In this document: piece by piece, positions 1 through 8,926 of the stretch
Layout: every line of letters starts with the position of its first letter
Position numbering within the stretch: the first letter of the stretch is position 1
NCBI GenBank assembly: GCA_964640545.1
Contig: CAZXHL010000006.1
Coordinates: forward strand, 1-54,922
DNA length: 54,922 nucleotides
Reading direction: 5' to 3'
Source: JBGSZX01 sp964640545
GTDB taxonomy: Bacteria > Bdellovibrionota > UBA2428
Translations under genes and position numbers: made by a program
The notes under the pieces: generated by a model
The model's input: only the letters and a program-made list of their open reading frames with translations
The model's database searches: none
What the model was told of the DNA's origin: nothing

Positions 1-95
1 GTAGCACTCCCCTTGTCCTGAGTAATGAATATAAATATTTAATATGACTTAGAAAGGCTACTACACGCGCCCTTACAACACTTAAGCGCGCACAG
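1..95 (+). repeat. Palindromic intergenic element, copy R1 (right half only, cut by window edge)
   Basis: The window opens inside the right half of the element whose full copies lie at 15608-15826, 29152-29368 and 51232-51446. Visible are the tail of a core hairpin (CACTCCCC), the conserved TTGTCCTGAGTAA at 13-25, the inner-stem strand at about 31-58 and the outer-stem strand ending GCGCGCACAG at 95. Its arms are close to those of the 15608 copy with scattered substitutions. The left half lies outside the window. The element ends 41 nt before the stop of the minus-strand gene at 137. Confidence 0.85.
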
Positions 96-136
96 TTTAA
101 TTAAGACCTGATTCGGGGCTTGGTATTAGGCAGTCA

Positions 137-724
137 TCAAGATTCGAGTTCGCGGCGAACCCAGGTTACAACTTCGGTCACTTTATCCAAAAAGGACTCC
201 TGACTCTTAAAGACCACACGGTTTTTGTGGGGCTGCCAAACTTTCTGAATCTTAGAATCGAGCTTCAACGCCTCTTCCGGACTTTCAGTTCGAACCGGAT
301 TCGAAAAATCGTAGCCCATTTTCGCACCAGGGGTTTCAAGATGGAGAACCGATGCGTAACGACTCAACTCTTTCTTGAGTGTAGTTCCTACCTCTCCGAG
401 AAAATCATCCAATCCCCCAGGAAAATAAGCCGCACAATCCAAGGTTCCTCGATCGCAGAGAAGAATCTGTGCCTTGGTTTTCTTCCCAAGTGCCAGGGCT
501 TCGGCTTGCTTCTGAACATAATAAATCGCTGATTGAACTCGTTTAAGCTCCAACTTGTTTTCAGCTCTTGGAAAACCGCCGTTATATAAGAGTGATGCCG
601 TTTCTGGCAAAACATACACACGACTTTGAAACTCTTTTCTCAAGACATCAGCTACAGCAGTTTTGCCAGCCCCGGGGCCGCCAGTGAGACAAATGACTTT
701 TAGATGTTCGCTTCGTGTTGGCAT
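137..724 (-). CDS. AAA_28-like P-loop ATPase/kinase, 195 aa
   Basis: The protein opens with a beta strand and a clear Walker A motif, GGPGAGKT at residues 15-22. A Walker B-like segment, ILLCDRGTLD, lies around residue 85. This layout fits the AAA_28 group, which resembles nucleotide kinases and the ATPase part of NadR, but the substrate cannot be read from the sequence. It is the last gene of a minus-strand group after the acyltransferase, with a 53 nt gap. The start codon has no strong ribosome binding site. The assignment to a P-loop NTPase is firm and the kinase function is only a possibility. Confidence 0.8.
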   Translation of the reverse strand: MPTRSEHLKVICLTGGPGAGKTAVADVLRKEFQSRVYVLPETASLLYNGGFPRAENKLELKRVQSAIYYVQKQAEALALGKKTKAQILLCDRGTLDCAAYFPGGLDDFLGEVGTTLKKELSRYASVLHLETPGAKMGYDFSNPVRTESPEEALKLDSKIQKVWQPHKNRVVFKSQESFLDKVTEVVTWVRRELES

Positions 725-777
725 ATTGTCGTCATATAAGAGACAACGATCTTGGTCCAGGGCTAAGACTTTTTTGA

Positions 778-1533
778 TTAGGGCGCTGCCTCTTGAAGTA
801 AGCCACTCCTCGCAAAGTCCACCTCTTCTTTTATTGCAACGGCATCTACTGCCGGATTGGCGATATGCCTAGGCTTTAAAAATTTTACCCAGGCCTTGCC
901 CTCCTTCATCCTGGCCAAACGCCAAACGGTCTGAAGCATCGAATCGTCATCAACAAAGGCTGTTTCTCTCAACGGCTCAAAATGAAGCATCACGGGTTGA
1001 ACAAGAACATCATCTCTCGCAGCAATTTTAAACGTTCCTAACTGCCATTGGTATTGATTCCATAAACCCGTTTTTCCAGAAGGATAGATCATCAGACGCT
1101 GCTCCTTCTCCACAATAGCATTACGCAATTCAACAACAGCTTTTCCCCTAGCCGCTCGACTACCCCCACGGTCCACCAAAATAAATCCCATTTCCTTAAT
1201 GGCCTTACCCAAAACCGGGACTCTCCCGACGTAACTATGAGAAAGGAATCTTAGCTCCAAAAATTTCCACATAACCATCCCATCAAGAAAACTCAAGTGA
1301 TTCCCCACATAAACACAACGCCTCTCAACAAAAGGTTGACCCTCCACCTGTACTTCCATGTTTAGAAGTTCAAAGAGTTCGTCCGCCCACTGTTTTTTAG
1401 CCTTTGTTAAGATCTCACTATCAGGCCCATGTCGCCTTGCTGTCTTCCCAAGATTTCCAATGCCAAACACAATCTTGGTTGAAATTTGAAAAAATTTCCA
1501 GATCGCAAAGGGGATCGAGTTTTTCACAGCCAT
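778..1533 (-). CDS. PlsC-type 1-acyl-glycerol-3-phosphate acyltransferase-like protein, 251 aa
   Basis: The family acyltransferase signature H-x4-D is present as NHLSFLD (H79, D84). Further along are the VDRG segment and IYPSGKTG, which corresponds to the usual FPEGTRS-like motif but is changed. Members transfer an acyl chain to lysophosphatidic acid or a related lipid at the inner membrane. The size fits the family. It sits 8 nt downstream of an Asp/Asn hydroxylase gene, so the pair is probably co-transcribed and may act on lipids together, as LpxO-type hydroxylases do. That functional link is inference. The exact acyl acceptor is unknown. Confidence 0.85.
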   Translation of the reverse strand: MAVKNSIPFAIWKFFQISTKIVFGIGNLGKTARRHGPDSEILTKAKKQWADELFELLNMEVQVEGQPFVERRCVYVGNHLSFLDGMVMWKFLELRFLSHSYVGRVPVLGKAIKEMGFILVDRGGSRAARGKAVVELRNAIVEKEQRLMIYPSGKTGLWNQYQWQLGTFKIAARDDVLVQPVMLHFEPLRETAFVDDDSMLQTVWRLARMKEGKAWVKFLKPRHIANPAVDAVAIKEEVDFARSGLLQEAAP

Positions 1534-1541
1534 GCCATCGC

Positions 1542-2240
1542 CTACTTGAGGTTCAACATAAACTTTGCGTAGAACATACGCGCATAGAGTTGAAACATTC
1601 TATTGAAAACATGGGAGAGCTTTGGCAAAGGTCTCAGCACATCAACAACTAGAATGACACGTTCTTCATCACAATGATTGTAGACTTGGTGATTCCAACT
1701 ATCGTCGAAGACCATAGATTCACCTTCTTTCCAAGTGTACGTCTCATCGTGAACTCGAATTCGAGGCGGGTTGTTCTTCGGAACCTTCAATCCAAGGTGA
1801 AACCTCAAGTAGCCGAGATAAGGACCATCATGGGCGGGAATACTTTTTCGAGGTGAGAGTATCGAAAAAAAGGCCTGGAACTTGTAGGGAATCTGATCCA
1901 AGAGTGCCGCCGTTTGTGGACATCTGTTCCGGTTTTTTTGGATCTTTTTTCCCATCGCATACAGCATAAAAACCTTCCAAGTCTCCTGAACATTTTCCCC
2001 CTTGGAGATATCCGTTTGGTTTTTGTCGAGCTTATGATATTCCGGAATTGAAGCTTGGTCTGGCAAAATTCCCTCAAGCTCCTCGCGAATGACGCTCCAA
2101 TTATATTGGAGCAATTTCAAATGTTGATTCACTTCCGCTGGATCAAAGAATACAGGGCGTTCTTCTCCTCCAGACAATTTATATATCCAACGATTCATGA
2201 CAACATTGGGTAACTTCAAAACTTTCATTAAGGCTTCCAT
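1542..2240 (-). CDS. Aspartyl/asparaginyl beta-hydroxylase family (PF05118-like) dioxygenase, 232 aa
   Basis: The C-terminal half carries the Fe(II)/2-oxoglutarate dioxygenase features of the AspH/LpxO family. These are H137 in PAHDGPYLG, H184 in FDDSWNHQVYN, and R194 ten residues after H184, the same spacing as H725-R735 in AspH. Family members hydroxylate protein Asp/Asn side chains or, as LpxO, lipid A acyl chains. The neighbouring acyltransferase gene makes a lipid substrate plausible but does not prove it. A good ribosome binding site (GAGGAG, 8-9 nt upstream) supports the start. It is the first gene of a three-gene minus-strand group. Confidence 0.85.
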   Translation of the reverse strand: MEALMKVLKLPNVVMNRWIYKLSGGEERPVFFDPAEVNQHLKLLQYNWSVIREELEGILPDQASIPEYHKLDKNQTDISKGENVQETWKVFMLYAMGKKIQKNRNRCPQTAALLDQIPYKFQAFFSILSPRKSIPAHDGPYLGYLRFHLGLKVPKNNPPRIRVHDETYTWKEGESMVFDDSWNHQVYNHCDEERVILVVDVLRPLPKLSHVFNRMFQLYARMFYAKFMLNLK

Positions 2241-2327
2241 AACATCATCTCCTCTTTCTGAAGCTTGATGATACGAGCGATCAATGGCTCAGGTCTATTT
2301 TTGCGGGTGACAGTTACGGCAAGAGTT

Positions 2328-2345
2328 ATCACCACATGTGATGAT
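2328..2345. promoter_or_regulatory. Near-perfect 18 bp palindrome upstream of the hydroxylase operon
   Basis: ATCACCACATGTGATGAT reads the same on both strands except for one mismatched pair. It lies about 88 bp upstream of the hydroxylase start at 2240, in the 151 bp gap before the small membrane protein gene. The symmetry suits a dimeric DNA-binding protein. No regulator is identified. Confidence 0.4.
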
Positions 2346-2391
2346 TATTGCTGGTTCTGAGGATATATCTGCAAAAACTTGAAAGGCTAAA

Positions 2392-2625
2392 TTAGGAAAG
2401 CAAGAGATCTTGCAAGCCCCAGAAAAATCCTGCGAGCATAAAAATCACACACATAAATTTGTGTTGGTAGAGCTTTTCTTCCGCCTCTAAAAGATTTTGT
2501 CTGAATTGATCAGAAATTCGACCTGGGTTTTCTTCGACTTTCTGGATAAACTTTTGAAAACCATGCATCAACACCACAGCAAAGGCAGAAATACTAAACA
2601 TAATCCATGGAAACGTAATACCCAT
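2392..2625 (-). CDS. Small two-helix membrane protein, 77 aa, unknown function
   Basis: Two hydrophobic segments, at about residues 3-23 and 56-75, flank a charged segment rich in Gln, Glu and Lys (QKFIQKVEENPGRISDQF). A helical hairpin anchored in the inner membrane is likely. I do not recognise the family. It lies between the DUF255 gene and the hydroxylase operon on the same strand, with gaps of 72 and 151 bp, so it may be transcribed alone or by read-through. Confidence 0.6.
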   Translation of the reverse strand: MGITFPWIMFSISAFAVVLMHGFQKFIQKVEENPGRISDQFRQNLLEAEEKLYQHKFMCVIFMLAGFFWGLQDLLLS

Positions 2626-2697
2626 ACCTACTTATCGGCATGGTCGTGACTCAGCTTTAGTTGGGTTTTGCCCCGGAAACCAACCCTTGCTTCGGAC

Positions 2698-4437
2698 TTA
2701 GGCTTGAGCCTCTTTGTGGTCCCTCAAGTAACGCATAGCCACCCCATAGATTGATGCGGAGTAGACTCCCATTGTGCGGACATACGCTAAAGACCAACTC
2801 AAAGGAGCGGAAATATCGACAGGCAAGTCATACTCACCGCGAAGTCCCAGCTTCTGAAGAGCGTTGAAGTCGAGTATGCCATTCATTAAACTAGCAAAGC
2901 CTGAACTTCCTGTGTGATCGCACAGGTCGACTCGAGTGCCCAGAAATCCTGATTCATATCTCGCCTCGAGGAAAAGTGGATCTTTGAGTTCAAGAATCAA
3001 CTTTTCTGCCTCAACGAACATAGCTTTTGCTCTGTCTCCATCGCGCTGAGCAGAATAAAGCCTCGCCATCGAAGTGTAACCTCTCAGCATTGCAGATTTT
3101 TCTCTGAGTGACCAAGTTTCAGACGAATACTCAGACGCGTATTTCTCAACCAATGCTTCGCAAAGTGAAGTCAACCTTGGAGTGTCAAAACTAAAACTAG
3201 CTTGGGCCAAACTGCGAAGTGCAGACAATTCTGAGATTCGGGTTGGTGGACAAAGCTTAAGATGAGCTCCGTTATTTTTTACTCGATGTTCTTTGAGGGC
3301 TCTTTTGGCCCCAAGAAGATTCAATCGAAGATCCACCTGTTCTTCACCTAGATACTCACTTAAAATTGGCAAATCTGTGGAAAGGTATGGAAGAGTTCGT
3401 CCTTCGTTGAGCCCGAAAAATAGCTGAGCGGCCTGACGGTCTTTTGGAAGCACCGCCTCTAAAAGATCCTTCCCGGTCACCTCATAAAAATCTTCTGGCG
3501 CCGTTACCGCACTAGCTAGTGACAAAGTCGTTCCCGGCATTCGAAAATCTTCCATGATCAACTCAATGATTTCATGGGCCACTTGAGAATAGAAAGGGTT
3601 TTCTGTTTTCTTAAATGCCTCGGTATACAAGCTCAGCATTTCACAATTTTCGACGAGCAGTTTTTCGGTGCTTCGTGAGCGCACCCACTTTGAATCAAAA
3701 CTCCCCTGAGGCGCCTGTTTCGCAGCCTCGAAATTCCATTCAAGTGAACGAAAGAAGCCCCCACCAACAACATCGTACTGAGGCGACTTTGCCAGCTGCA
3801 ACAAAGCCATTTCACCAAAGCGAGAAAGATCGTCGAAAGCCATCAAGCTTCGATAGAGATCCGGAAACAAAAAACTTGACCCCTTACCAACAAAGCCGGT
3901 GGTCAAATCAATGCTCTGCTCAAGTGGCGTTAGATAACGAAACAAAACTTTTTTATCAAGCAGTTCGTCTTTGGCTTCAGAAAAGTTTTGTTCAAAGAAC
4001 TTCATTGGGTCTTTTTGCGAAAACTCTTGAGCTTCCTTTAGAGCCTGCTGTCTCAATTGAGTAGGGTCAACCTTCCAAGCCACAATAAGCTGCCTCAATA
4101 TTTTCAAGAAGTCCTCCGTCGCCATTGATGGAGACGCAAAAACTACCGTTCGAGTTTCGGGATCCAGAAAGAGGTTCAAAGGCCAACCAGCCATCCCTGC
4201 ACGATCTTGAACAAAAGCTTGAATGCCCTGATCCAGCTCTGGAGACCAATCGCGATTCCAATCCAAACAAACTAGCTCATCTTTTAAGGCCTGCCATTCT
4301 TCCGTGGCATTCAAATTGTCATTCCATTTTTTACACGCCAAAGACCAAGGTGCACTCCAACGCAAAAAGAGGAGCTTTTTATCTTTTTTGGCTTGTTCAA
4401 AAAGTGGATTCAATGAGTCGAAGAGTTTATTTGGCAT
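2698..4437 (-). CDS. DUF255/YyaL-like thioredoxin-fold plus (alpha/alpha)6-barrel protein, 579 aa
   Basis: The first 130 residues resemble the thioredoxin-like domain of the YyaL/SPATA20 family, with the hallmark AGMAGWPLNLFLDPE corresponding to GGWPLNVFLTP. The remainder has the length and helical character of the sugar-epimerase-like barrel. The usual CHWCHVM redox site is not conserved: the matching region reads APWSLACKKW, with a single Cys. At 579 aa it is shorter than many members (about 650-800). I chose the ATG at 4437 because an upstream ATG at 4485 would overlap the divergent cinA gene. Biochemical function is unknown for the family. Confidence 0.8.
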   Translation of the reverse strand: MPNKLFDSLNPLFEQAKKDKKLLFLRWSAPWSLACKKWNDNLNATEEWQALKDELVCLDWNRDWSPELDQGIQAFVQDRAGMAGWPLNLFLDPETRTVVFASPSMATEDFLKILRQLIVAWKVDPTQLRQQALKEAQEFSQKDPMKFFEQNFSEAKDELLDKKVLFRYLTPLEQSIDLTTGFVGKGSSFLFPDLYRSLMAFDDLSRFGEMALLQLAKSPQYDVVGGGFFRSLEWNFEAAKQAPQGSFDSKWVRSRSTEKLLVENCEMLSLYTEAFKKTENPFYSQVAHEIIELIMEDFRMPGTTLSLASAVTAPEDFYEVTGKDLLEAVLPKDRQAAQLFFGLNEGRTLPYLSTDLPILSEYLGEEQVDLRLNLLGAKRALKEHRVKNNGAHLKLCPPTRISELSALRSLAQASFSFDTPRLTSLCEALVEKYASEYSSETWSLREKSAMLRGYTSMARLYSAQRDGDRAKAMFVEAEKLILELKDPLFLEARYESGFLGTRVDLCDHTGSSGFASLMNGILDFNALQKLGLRGEYDLPVDISAPLSWSLAYVRTMGVYSASIYGVAMRYLRDHKEAQA

Positions 4438-4466
4438 TTTAGGTCCTCGCCCACTAAGATAGCGGA

Positions 4467-5765
4467 ATGGGAACCCAATTGCCAACGAGCGATCATATAG
4501 AACTTATCACCATCGGCCGGGAAATCCTCGATGGACGCATTGTCGACACCAATGCCGTAGAAATTGCGCGCAGTCTCAGGCTCAAAGGCCTAGCCATTCG
4601 TTTTTCCCAGCGTATTGACGATCGTATGGAGGATATTGTAGCCGCATTTCAACTTGCAGCGTCACGAAGTCGTTTTGTTCTCGTCACTGGCGGACTCGGC
4701 CCCACATCAGACGACATTACAGTCGAGGCCTTTTCAAAGTTCTTGGATAAGTCCTTAGAGATAAATCCTGAGGCTCTCAAACATTTGGAAAGCTATCTCG
4801 CCGCAAGATCTCTTCAGATCACCCCCGCGCAGCACAAACAATGCCTGATGCCCGCGAGCACACACACTCTAGCCAATCCCAACGGCACTGCGTGTGGCTG
4901 CTATAACAACCCCCAACAAGAAGAAGCTCAATTTTTCTTAATGCCTGGAGTGCCCTCCGAAATGCTCCCGATGCTAGAAAATGAAGTCTTTCCCAAACTC
5001 CCAACCAACGAGAACATTCGTCAATACCGCTGGGCCACACAATTTGTTCCTGAGGCCATGCTGCAAGACAGGCTTCAAAGTATCTATGAAGAATTGCCAG
5101 ACTGGATCGAACTCAATTTCAGAACCCGGTTTCCTGAGAATCATGTAGCGCTATTTGCTGACTGCAAAAACGAAAGGGACCTAGAATACTACAAAAGTTT
5201 TTGCACTCGCATCACCGAAGTCCTAAATGAAGACAGTTACTTTCATGGACCAAAACTAAAGGAACTTCCTGAGGTTGTTATTGAGAGCGCTCTATCAAAC
5301 GAATATTGGATTGGAAGTGTGGAATCCTGCACCGGCGGTCAAATCGCCGCATCGCTAACATCCATACCAGGATCTTCAGGAGCTTTTTTCGGAAGCTGGA
5401 CGACCTATCACAATTCAGCAAAAGTTGGATTGGGCGTTGATAAAAAGCTAATCGCAAAACATGGCGCTGTTTCAGCAGAGGTTGCTGAGGCCATGGCCAA
5501 GGCTGGTTTAGCTCAGATGATTAAGTCTGGGGTGAGCTCGAACGATAAGCTGCTTTGCGTTTCGACCACAGGTGTTGCAGGTCCAACAGGCGGCACAAGC
5601 GAAAAACCGGTTGGTTTGTGTTTCGTCGGGCTAGCCTCAGCCGACGGGAGTATCACCCACGAGCGCGTGCAAGCCCGCGCACATCTCAGCCGTGAGAAAT
5701 ATCAAAAGTATTTTACCCAAAAGGCGCTTGAGCATTTGAGACGAAGTATCCCTGATCACATTTAG
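4467..5765 (+). CDS. cinA: CinA-family nicotinamide mononucleotide deamidase / competence-damage protein, 432 aa
   Basis: The N-terminal domain begins ELITIGREILDGRIVDTNA, the molybdopterin-binding-like (MocF) domain of CinA, and contains VTGGLGPTSDD. The C-terminal CinA_C domain contains ESCTGGQIAASLTSIPGSS and TGVAGPTGGTSEKPVG, the amidohydrolase part that recycles NMN to nicotinic acid mononucleotide. Length is normal for a two-domain CinA. It is divergent from the DUF255 gene with only 29 bp between start codons, so promoters must overlap the coding starts. A stand-alone CpaF-type gene follows after about 145 bp. Confidence 0.92.
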   Translation: MGTQLPTSDHIELITIGREILDGRIVDTNAVEIARSLRLKGLAIRFSQRIDDRMEDIVAAFQLAASRSRFVLVTGGLGPTSDDITVEAFSKFLDKSLEINPEALKHLESYLAARSLQITPAQHKQCLMPASTHTLANPNGTACGCYNNPQQEEAQFFLMPGVPSEMLPMLENEVFPKLPTNENIRQYRWATQFVPEAMLQDRLQSIYEELPDWIELNFRTRFPENHVALFADCKNERDLEYYKSFCTRITEVLNEDSYFHGPKLKELPEVVIESALSNEYWIGSVESCTGGQIAASLTSIPGSSGAFFGSWTTYHNSAKVGLGVDKKLIAKHGAVSAEVAEAMAKAGLAQMIKSGVSSNDKLLCVSTTGVAGPTGGTSEKPVGLCFVGLASADGSITHERVQARAHLSREKYQKYFTQKALEHLRRSIPDHI

Positions 5766-5910
5766 TTGATTAACGACTACTTTCTTCGGAATATCCAAAC
5801 AAGCGCCTTAGCCCCTCACCCATGCCATGAGAGGCATTCGCGCCGCGTTAGTTATGTAATATTTCTTGATTACGTCTCCAGATACTTCTCAGCGACGTCG
5901 ATACGAAGTT

Positions 5911-6993
5911 ATGAGTCAATCTCCAGGATCTACCGATGTCTTTGGCCCTCTCAGAGCCTTACTGGAAGATCCCTCTGTATCTGAAATCATGGTGAACGGT
6001 CCTGATAAAATTTTTATCGAACAGAAGGGCATGCTCAAAAAAACTCCGTTGAAATTTGGCAGCTCTAGAGAAATTTATACGTTGATTGAACATATCGCGC
6101 GAGCTGTCGGTCGAACCATCAATGAAAAAGAACCTTATATGGACGCGAGACTACCTGACGGATCTCGAGTCAACGCCGTGATTCCTCCCGTCGCAGTCGA
6201 CGGACCTTCACTTACAATTAGAAGATTCCCTGCTAGCTCCCCAACACTGCAAGATCTCGTTGGGAAAAAAGCGTTGGACGAGAAGATGGCTTACTTTCTT
6301 CATTGCTGTGTCGTCGCAAAAATCAATATTTTAATTTCGGGAGGAACTGGTAGCGGTAAAACCACTTTGCTCAATGCCCTCAGTTATTCTGTGCCCTCAC
6401 ACGAACGCATTGTGAGTATTGAAGATGCTGCTGAGCTAAAACTCGTTGGAGAAAATATTGTAAGGCTAGAGTCTAGGCCTGAGAGTGAAAATAGCACTCC
6501 AATCAGTATCAAAGACTTACTCATCAATGCGCTTCGCATGCGTCCCGACCGAATCATTGTAGGAGAAGTTCGAGGCGTCGAAGCCAATGATCTGATCTCC
6601 GCCATGAACACAGGACACGACGGCAGCCTCACCACGATTCATTCAAACAACTCAAGAGATGCCTTACGCAGATTAGAAAGTTTGCTGATCGTTTCGCAAG
6701 AGGGAATGACCGCAGAAGTCGCAAGGTACAGCATGTCCAGGTCCATTGATCTCGTGATTCAAGTCAATCGCTTCTCAAACGGAGCTCGCCGAGTGACCGA
6801 GATTACCGAGATCGGTGGCATGGAAGGCGACATCATCCTCACTCAAGAACTTTTCAACTACAAATCCGACGTGGGTTTCCAATGCCTCGGTTTTGTGCCT
6901 AGATTCGTTTCGAGATTTGCAGCTGCTGGGATCGACTTCCCTAAGGACTTCTTTTCAGATACTTACAGCATAAAAATGAAGCCAAAAGTATAG
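5911..6993 (+). CDS. CpaF/TadA-family secretion ATPase, orphan, about 360 aa
   Basis: The protein has the N-terminal VSEIMVNGP and RLPDGSRVNAVIPP segments, Walker A SGGTGSGKTTLL, the Asp-box region IVSIEDAAEL, Walker B RPDRIIVGEVRG and the His-box TGHDGSLTTIHSN. These define the CpaF/TadA group of hexameric ATPases that power type IVb (Tad) pilus assembly. No tadB, tadC, cpaC or pilin gene is nearby, so its partners lie elsewhere or it has another role. I prefer the ATG at 5911; an in-frame TTG at 5866 would add 15 residues. Neither start has a strong ribosome binding site. Confidence 0.88.
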   Translation: MSQSPGSTDVFGPLRALLEDPSVSEIMVNGPDKIFIEQKGMLKKTPLKFGSSREIYTLIEHIARAVGRTINEKEPYMDARLPDGSRVNAVIPPVAVDGPSLTIRRFPASSPTLQDLVGKKALDEKMAYFLHCCVVAKINILISGGTGSGKTTLLNALSYSVPSHERIVSIEDAAELKLVGENIVRLESRPESENSTPISIKDLLINALRMRPDRIIVGEVRGVEANDLISAMNTGHDGSLTTIHSNNSRDALRRLESLLIVSQEGMTAEVARYSMSRSIDLVIQVNRFSNGARRVTEITEIGGMEGDIILTQELFNYKSDVGFQCLGFVPRFVSRFAAAGIDFPKDFFSDTYSIKMKPKV

Positions 6994-7047
6994 AAGTTTC
7001 GTCGATGCGCTTGCGCCCCTTCCCGCTTCATCCTAGTCTCGGGCCCT

Positions 7048-8841
7048 ATGTTGAAACACCAATTCTTCCGTACCACCACTTTCGCCTTTTCTCTTGCTTT
7101 GGCCTTAACTTTTCAAGCCTGCACTCCAAGCAAAGATGTTAAGGAAACAGAAAAAATCATCAAAGTTGCGATGGGCGATGATCCCAAAACGTTAGACCCT
7201 GCTCAGTCGAGTGACCAAGGGAGCTCGGGAGTGATCGGGAATATATTCGAAGGACTACTTCGCTTCTCGTATCTTGGTCCCGCTGGACAAGTCGAACCTT
7301 CACTCGCTAGGACTTTACCCGTCGTAAAAGATGGGGGCAAAACCTATATCTTTCACATCCGCAAAGAAGTTCTCTTCCAAGATGACCCAGCCTTCCCCGA
7401 AGGCAAAGGCCGCGAGGTAACAGCTCATGATTTTGTTTACTCATTCAAACGCATTGCCGACCCCAATCCTACCTCTCCAAATTGGTGGATGTTTGAGGGC
7501 ATGATTGTTGGACTTAATGAGTGGAGAGAGAAACTCAAAAATGCGAGCCCCGAAGAAAGACAAGGCATTTGGGATTCTTCTATTGAAGGACTTGCGGCCA
7601 CCGATCGACACACTTTGCAGCTCCAGTTAACTCGCGCCTATCCTCAACTTTTACAGATCCTCTCCATGACTCATGCTTCTGTGGTTGCTCGAGAAGTCGT
7701 CAACAAATATTCTGAAGATGTGGGCAACCACCCCATAGGCACAGGGGCTTACTACCTCAAAGACTGGATCCGAGGCTCAAAAGTTGTGCTGGCAAGAAAC
7801 CCAACGTTTCGTGAGGATACCTATCCTACGGTCGGAACTGACGAAGAACGCAAAGATGGCTTACTCAAAGCCGCTGGAGAAAAAATTCCTTTTGCTGATC
7901 AACTCCATTTCTCCATCTTCAAAGAAGAGCAGCCTCGTTGGTTAAACTTTCTAACTGGAAACCTAGATATTACCGGAATCCCCAAAGACAATTTCTCAGA
8001 CACAATCGGAGCCTCCGGCGACCTCAAAGAAGAAATGAGAATCAAAGGCTTCCGATTAAAAAAGCGCCTGTCTCTTACCTCTTGGTGGATTGAATTTAAT
8101 TTAAAAGATGAATTTCTCGGAAAACATAAAAAAGTCCGACAAGCTATGTGGCATGCCTTTGATCGTAAGCGCGCCTTGGAATTGCTATTCAACAACCGAG
8201 GCCAAATCGCAGGAGGCCCCATCACCCCAACCCTCGAAGGCGGAAGCCCCATCGAATCCAACCCCTACCCCTATGATTTAGAAAAAGCCAAAGCTCTCTT
8301 AAAAGAAGCTGGCTTCGAAGGCGGCAAAGGCATTCCTGAATTCACTTTTGATCTTCGAGGAGCAGGAGCCACCAACAGGCAACTTGGCGAGTTCCTAAAA
8401 GATAGCTTTGCTCAAATTGGAATCGAACTCAAAATCCGCGGAAACACCTTCTCTCAAGCGCTTCAAATCATGAAAGAGGCCAAGTTCCAGATCATGCTAG
8501 GAGGCTGGGCCGCAGATTATCCAGATCCTGAAAACTTCTTGCAGCTCTATTATTCTCCTAACAAAGCTCCAGGGCCCAATTCGGCCAATTTTGCCAACTC
8601 AGAGTACGATAAACTATACGAACAGATCCGCACCGAGCGCCCTGGGCCGTCTAGAAGCAAGGCCATTGCGAAGATGAACAAGATCCTACAAGACGAAGCA
8701 GCAGCAATTTTCTTTTTCCATTCAATGGCTTACACCGTTTATCGCTCATGGCTCAAGAACTTTGCCCCCCATGAATTCCTCTATGGAACTGAAAGATTCT
8801 GGGATATTGACCAAGAAGAAAAACAAAAACTCTTGAATTAA
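7048..8841 (+). CDS. OppA-like peptide ABC transporter substrate-binding lipoprotein, 597 aa
   Basis: An N-terminal signal ends in a lipobox-like FQAC at about residues 22-25, predicting a lipid-anchored periplasmic protein. The mature part fits the SBP_bac_5 family: MGDDPKTLDPAQSSDQG, IFEGLLRFSY, VTAHDFVYSFKRIADP, HPIGTGAYYLKDW and GGWAADYPDPENFLQLYYS. Such proteins bind oligopeptides or related ligands and hand them to an Opp/Dpp permease. No permease or ATPase genes are adjacent, so it probably works with components encoded elsewhere. Length is typical for OppA-like proteins. Confidence 0.9.
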   Translation: MLKHQFFRTTTFAFSLALALTFQACTPSKDVKETEKIIKVAMGDDPKTLDPAQSSDQGSSGVIGNIFEGLLRFSYLGPAGQVEPSLARTLPVVKDGGKTYIFHIRKEVLFQDDPAFPEGKGREVTAHDFVYSFKRIADPNPTSPNWWMFEGMIVGLNEWREKLKNASPEERQGIWDSSIEGLAATDRHTLQLQLTRAYPQLLQILSMTHASVVAREVVNKYSEDVGNHPIGTGAYYLKDWIRGSKVVLARNPTFREDTYPTVGTDEERKDGLLKAAGEKIPFADQLHFSIFKEEQPRWLNFLTGNLDITGIPKDNFSDTIGASGDLKEEMRIKGFRLKKRLSLTSWWIEFNLKDEFLGKHKKVRQAMWHAFDRKRALELLFNNRGQIAGGPITPTLEGGSPIESNPYPYDLEKAKALLKEAGFEGGKGIPEFTFDLRGAGATNRQLGEFLKDSFAQIGIELKIRGNTFSQALQIMKEAKFQIMLGGWAADYPDPENFLQLYYSPNKAPGPNSANFANSEYDKLYEQIRTERPGPSRSKAIAKMNKILQDEAAAIFFFHSMAYTVYRSWLKNFAPHEFLYGTERFWDIDQEEKQKLLN

Positions 8842-8926
8842 CCTAAAAAATTGCTTAGTTAGGCAATAGTCTTTGGAGCGCAGAAACTGCCTTTTGAGAC
8901 CTTAAGAAACAGAAAGAGGAAGATCC

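Noticed and set aside
3615..4064. 149-codon plus-strand frame inside the DUF255 gene
   Set aside because: It is antisense to a conserved gene, has no family resemblance and no supporting ribosome binding site.
8842..8926. Terminator after the peptide-binding lipoprotein gene
   Set aside because: A weak ATTGC/GCAAT pairing exists but without a T-tract, so it was not called.
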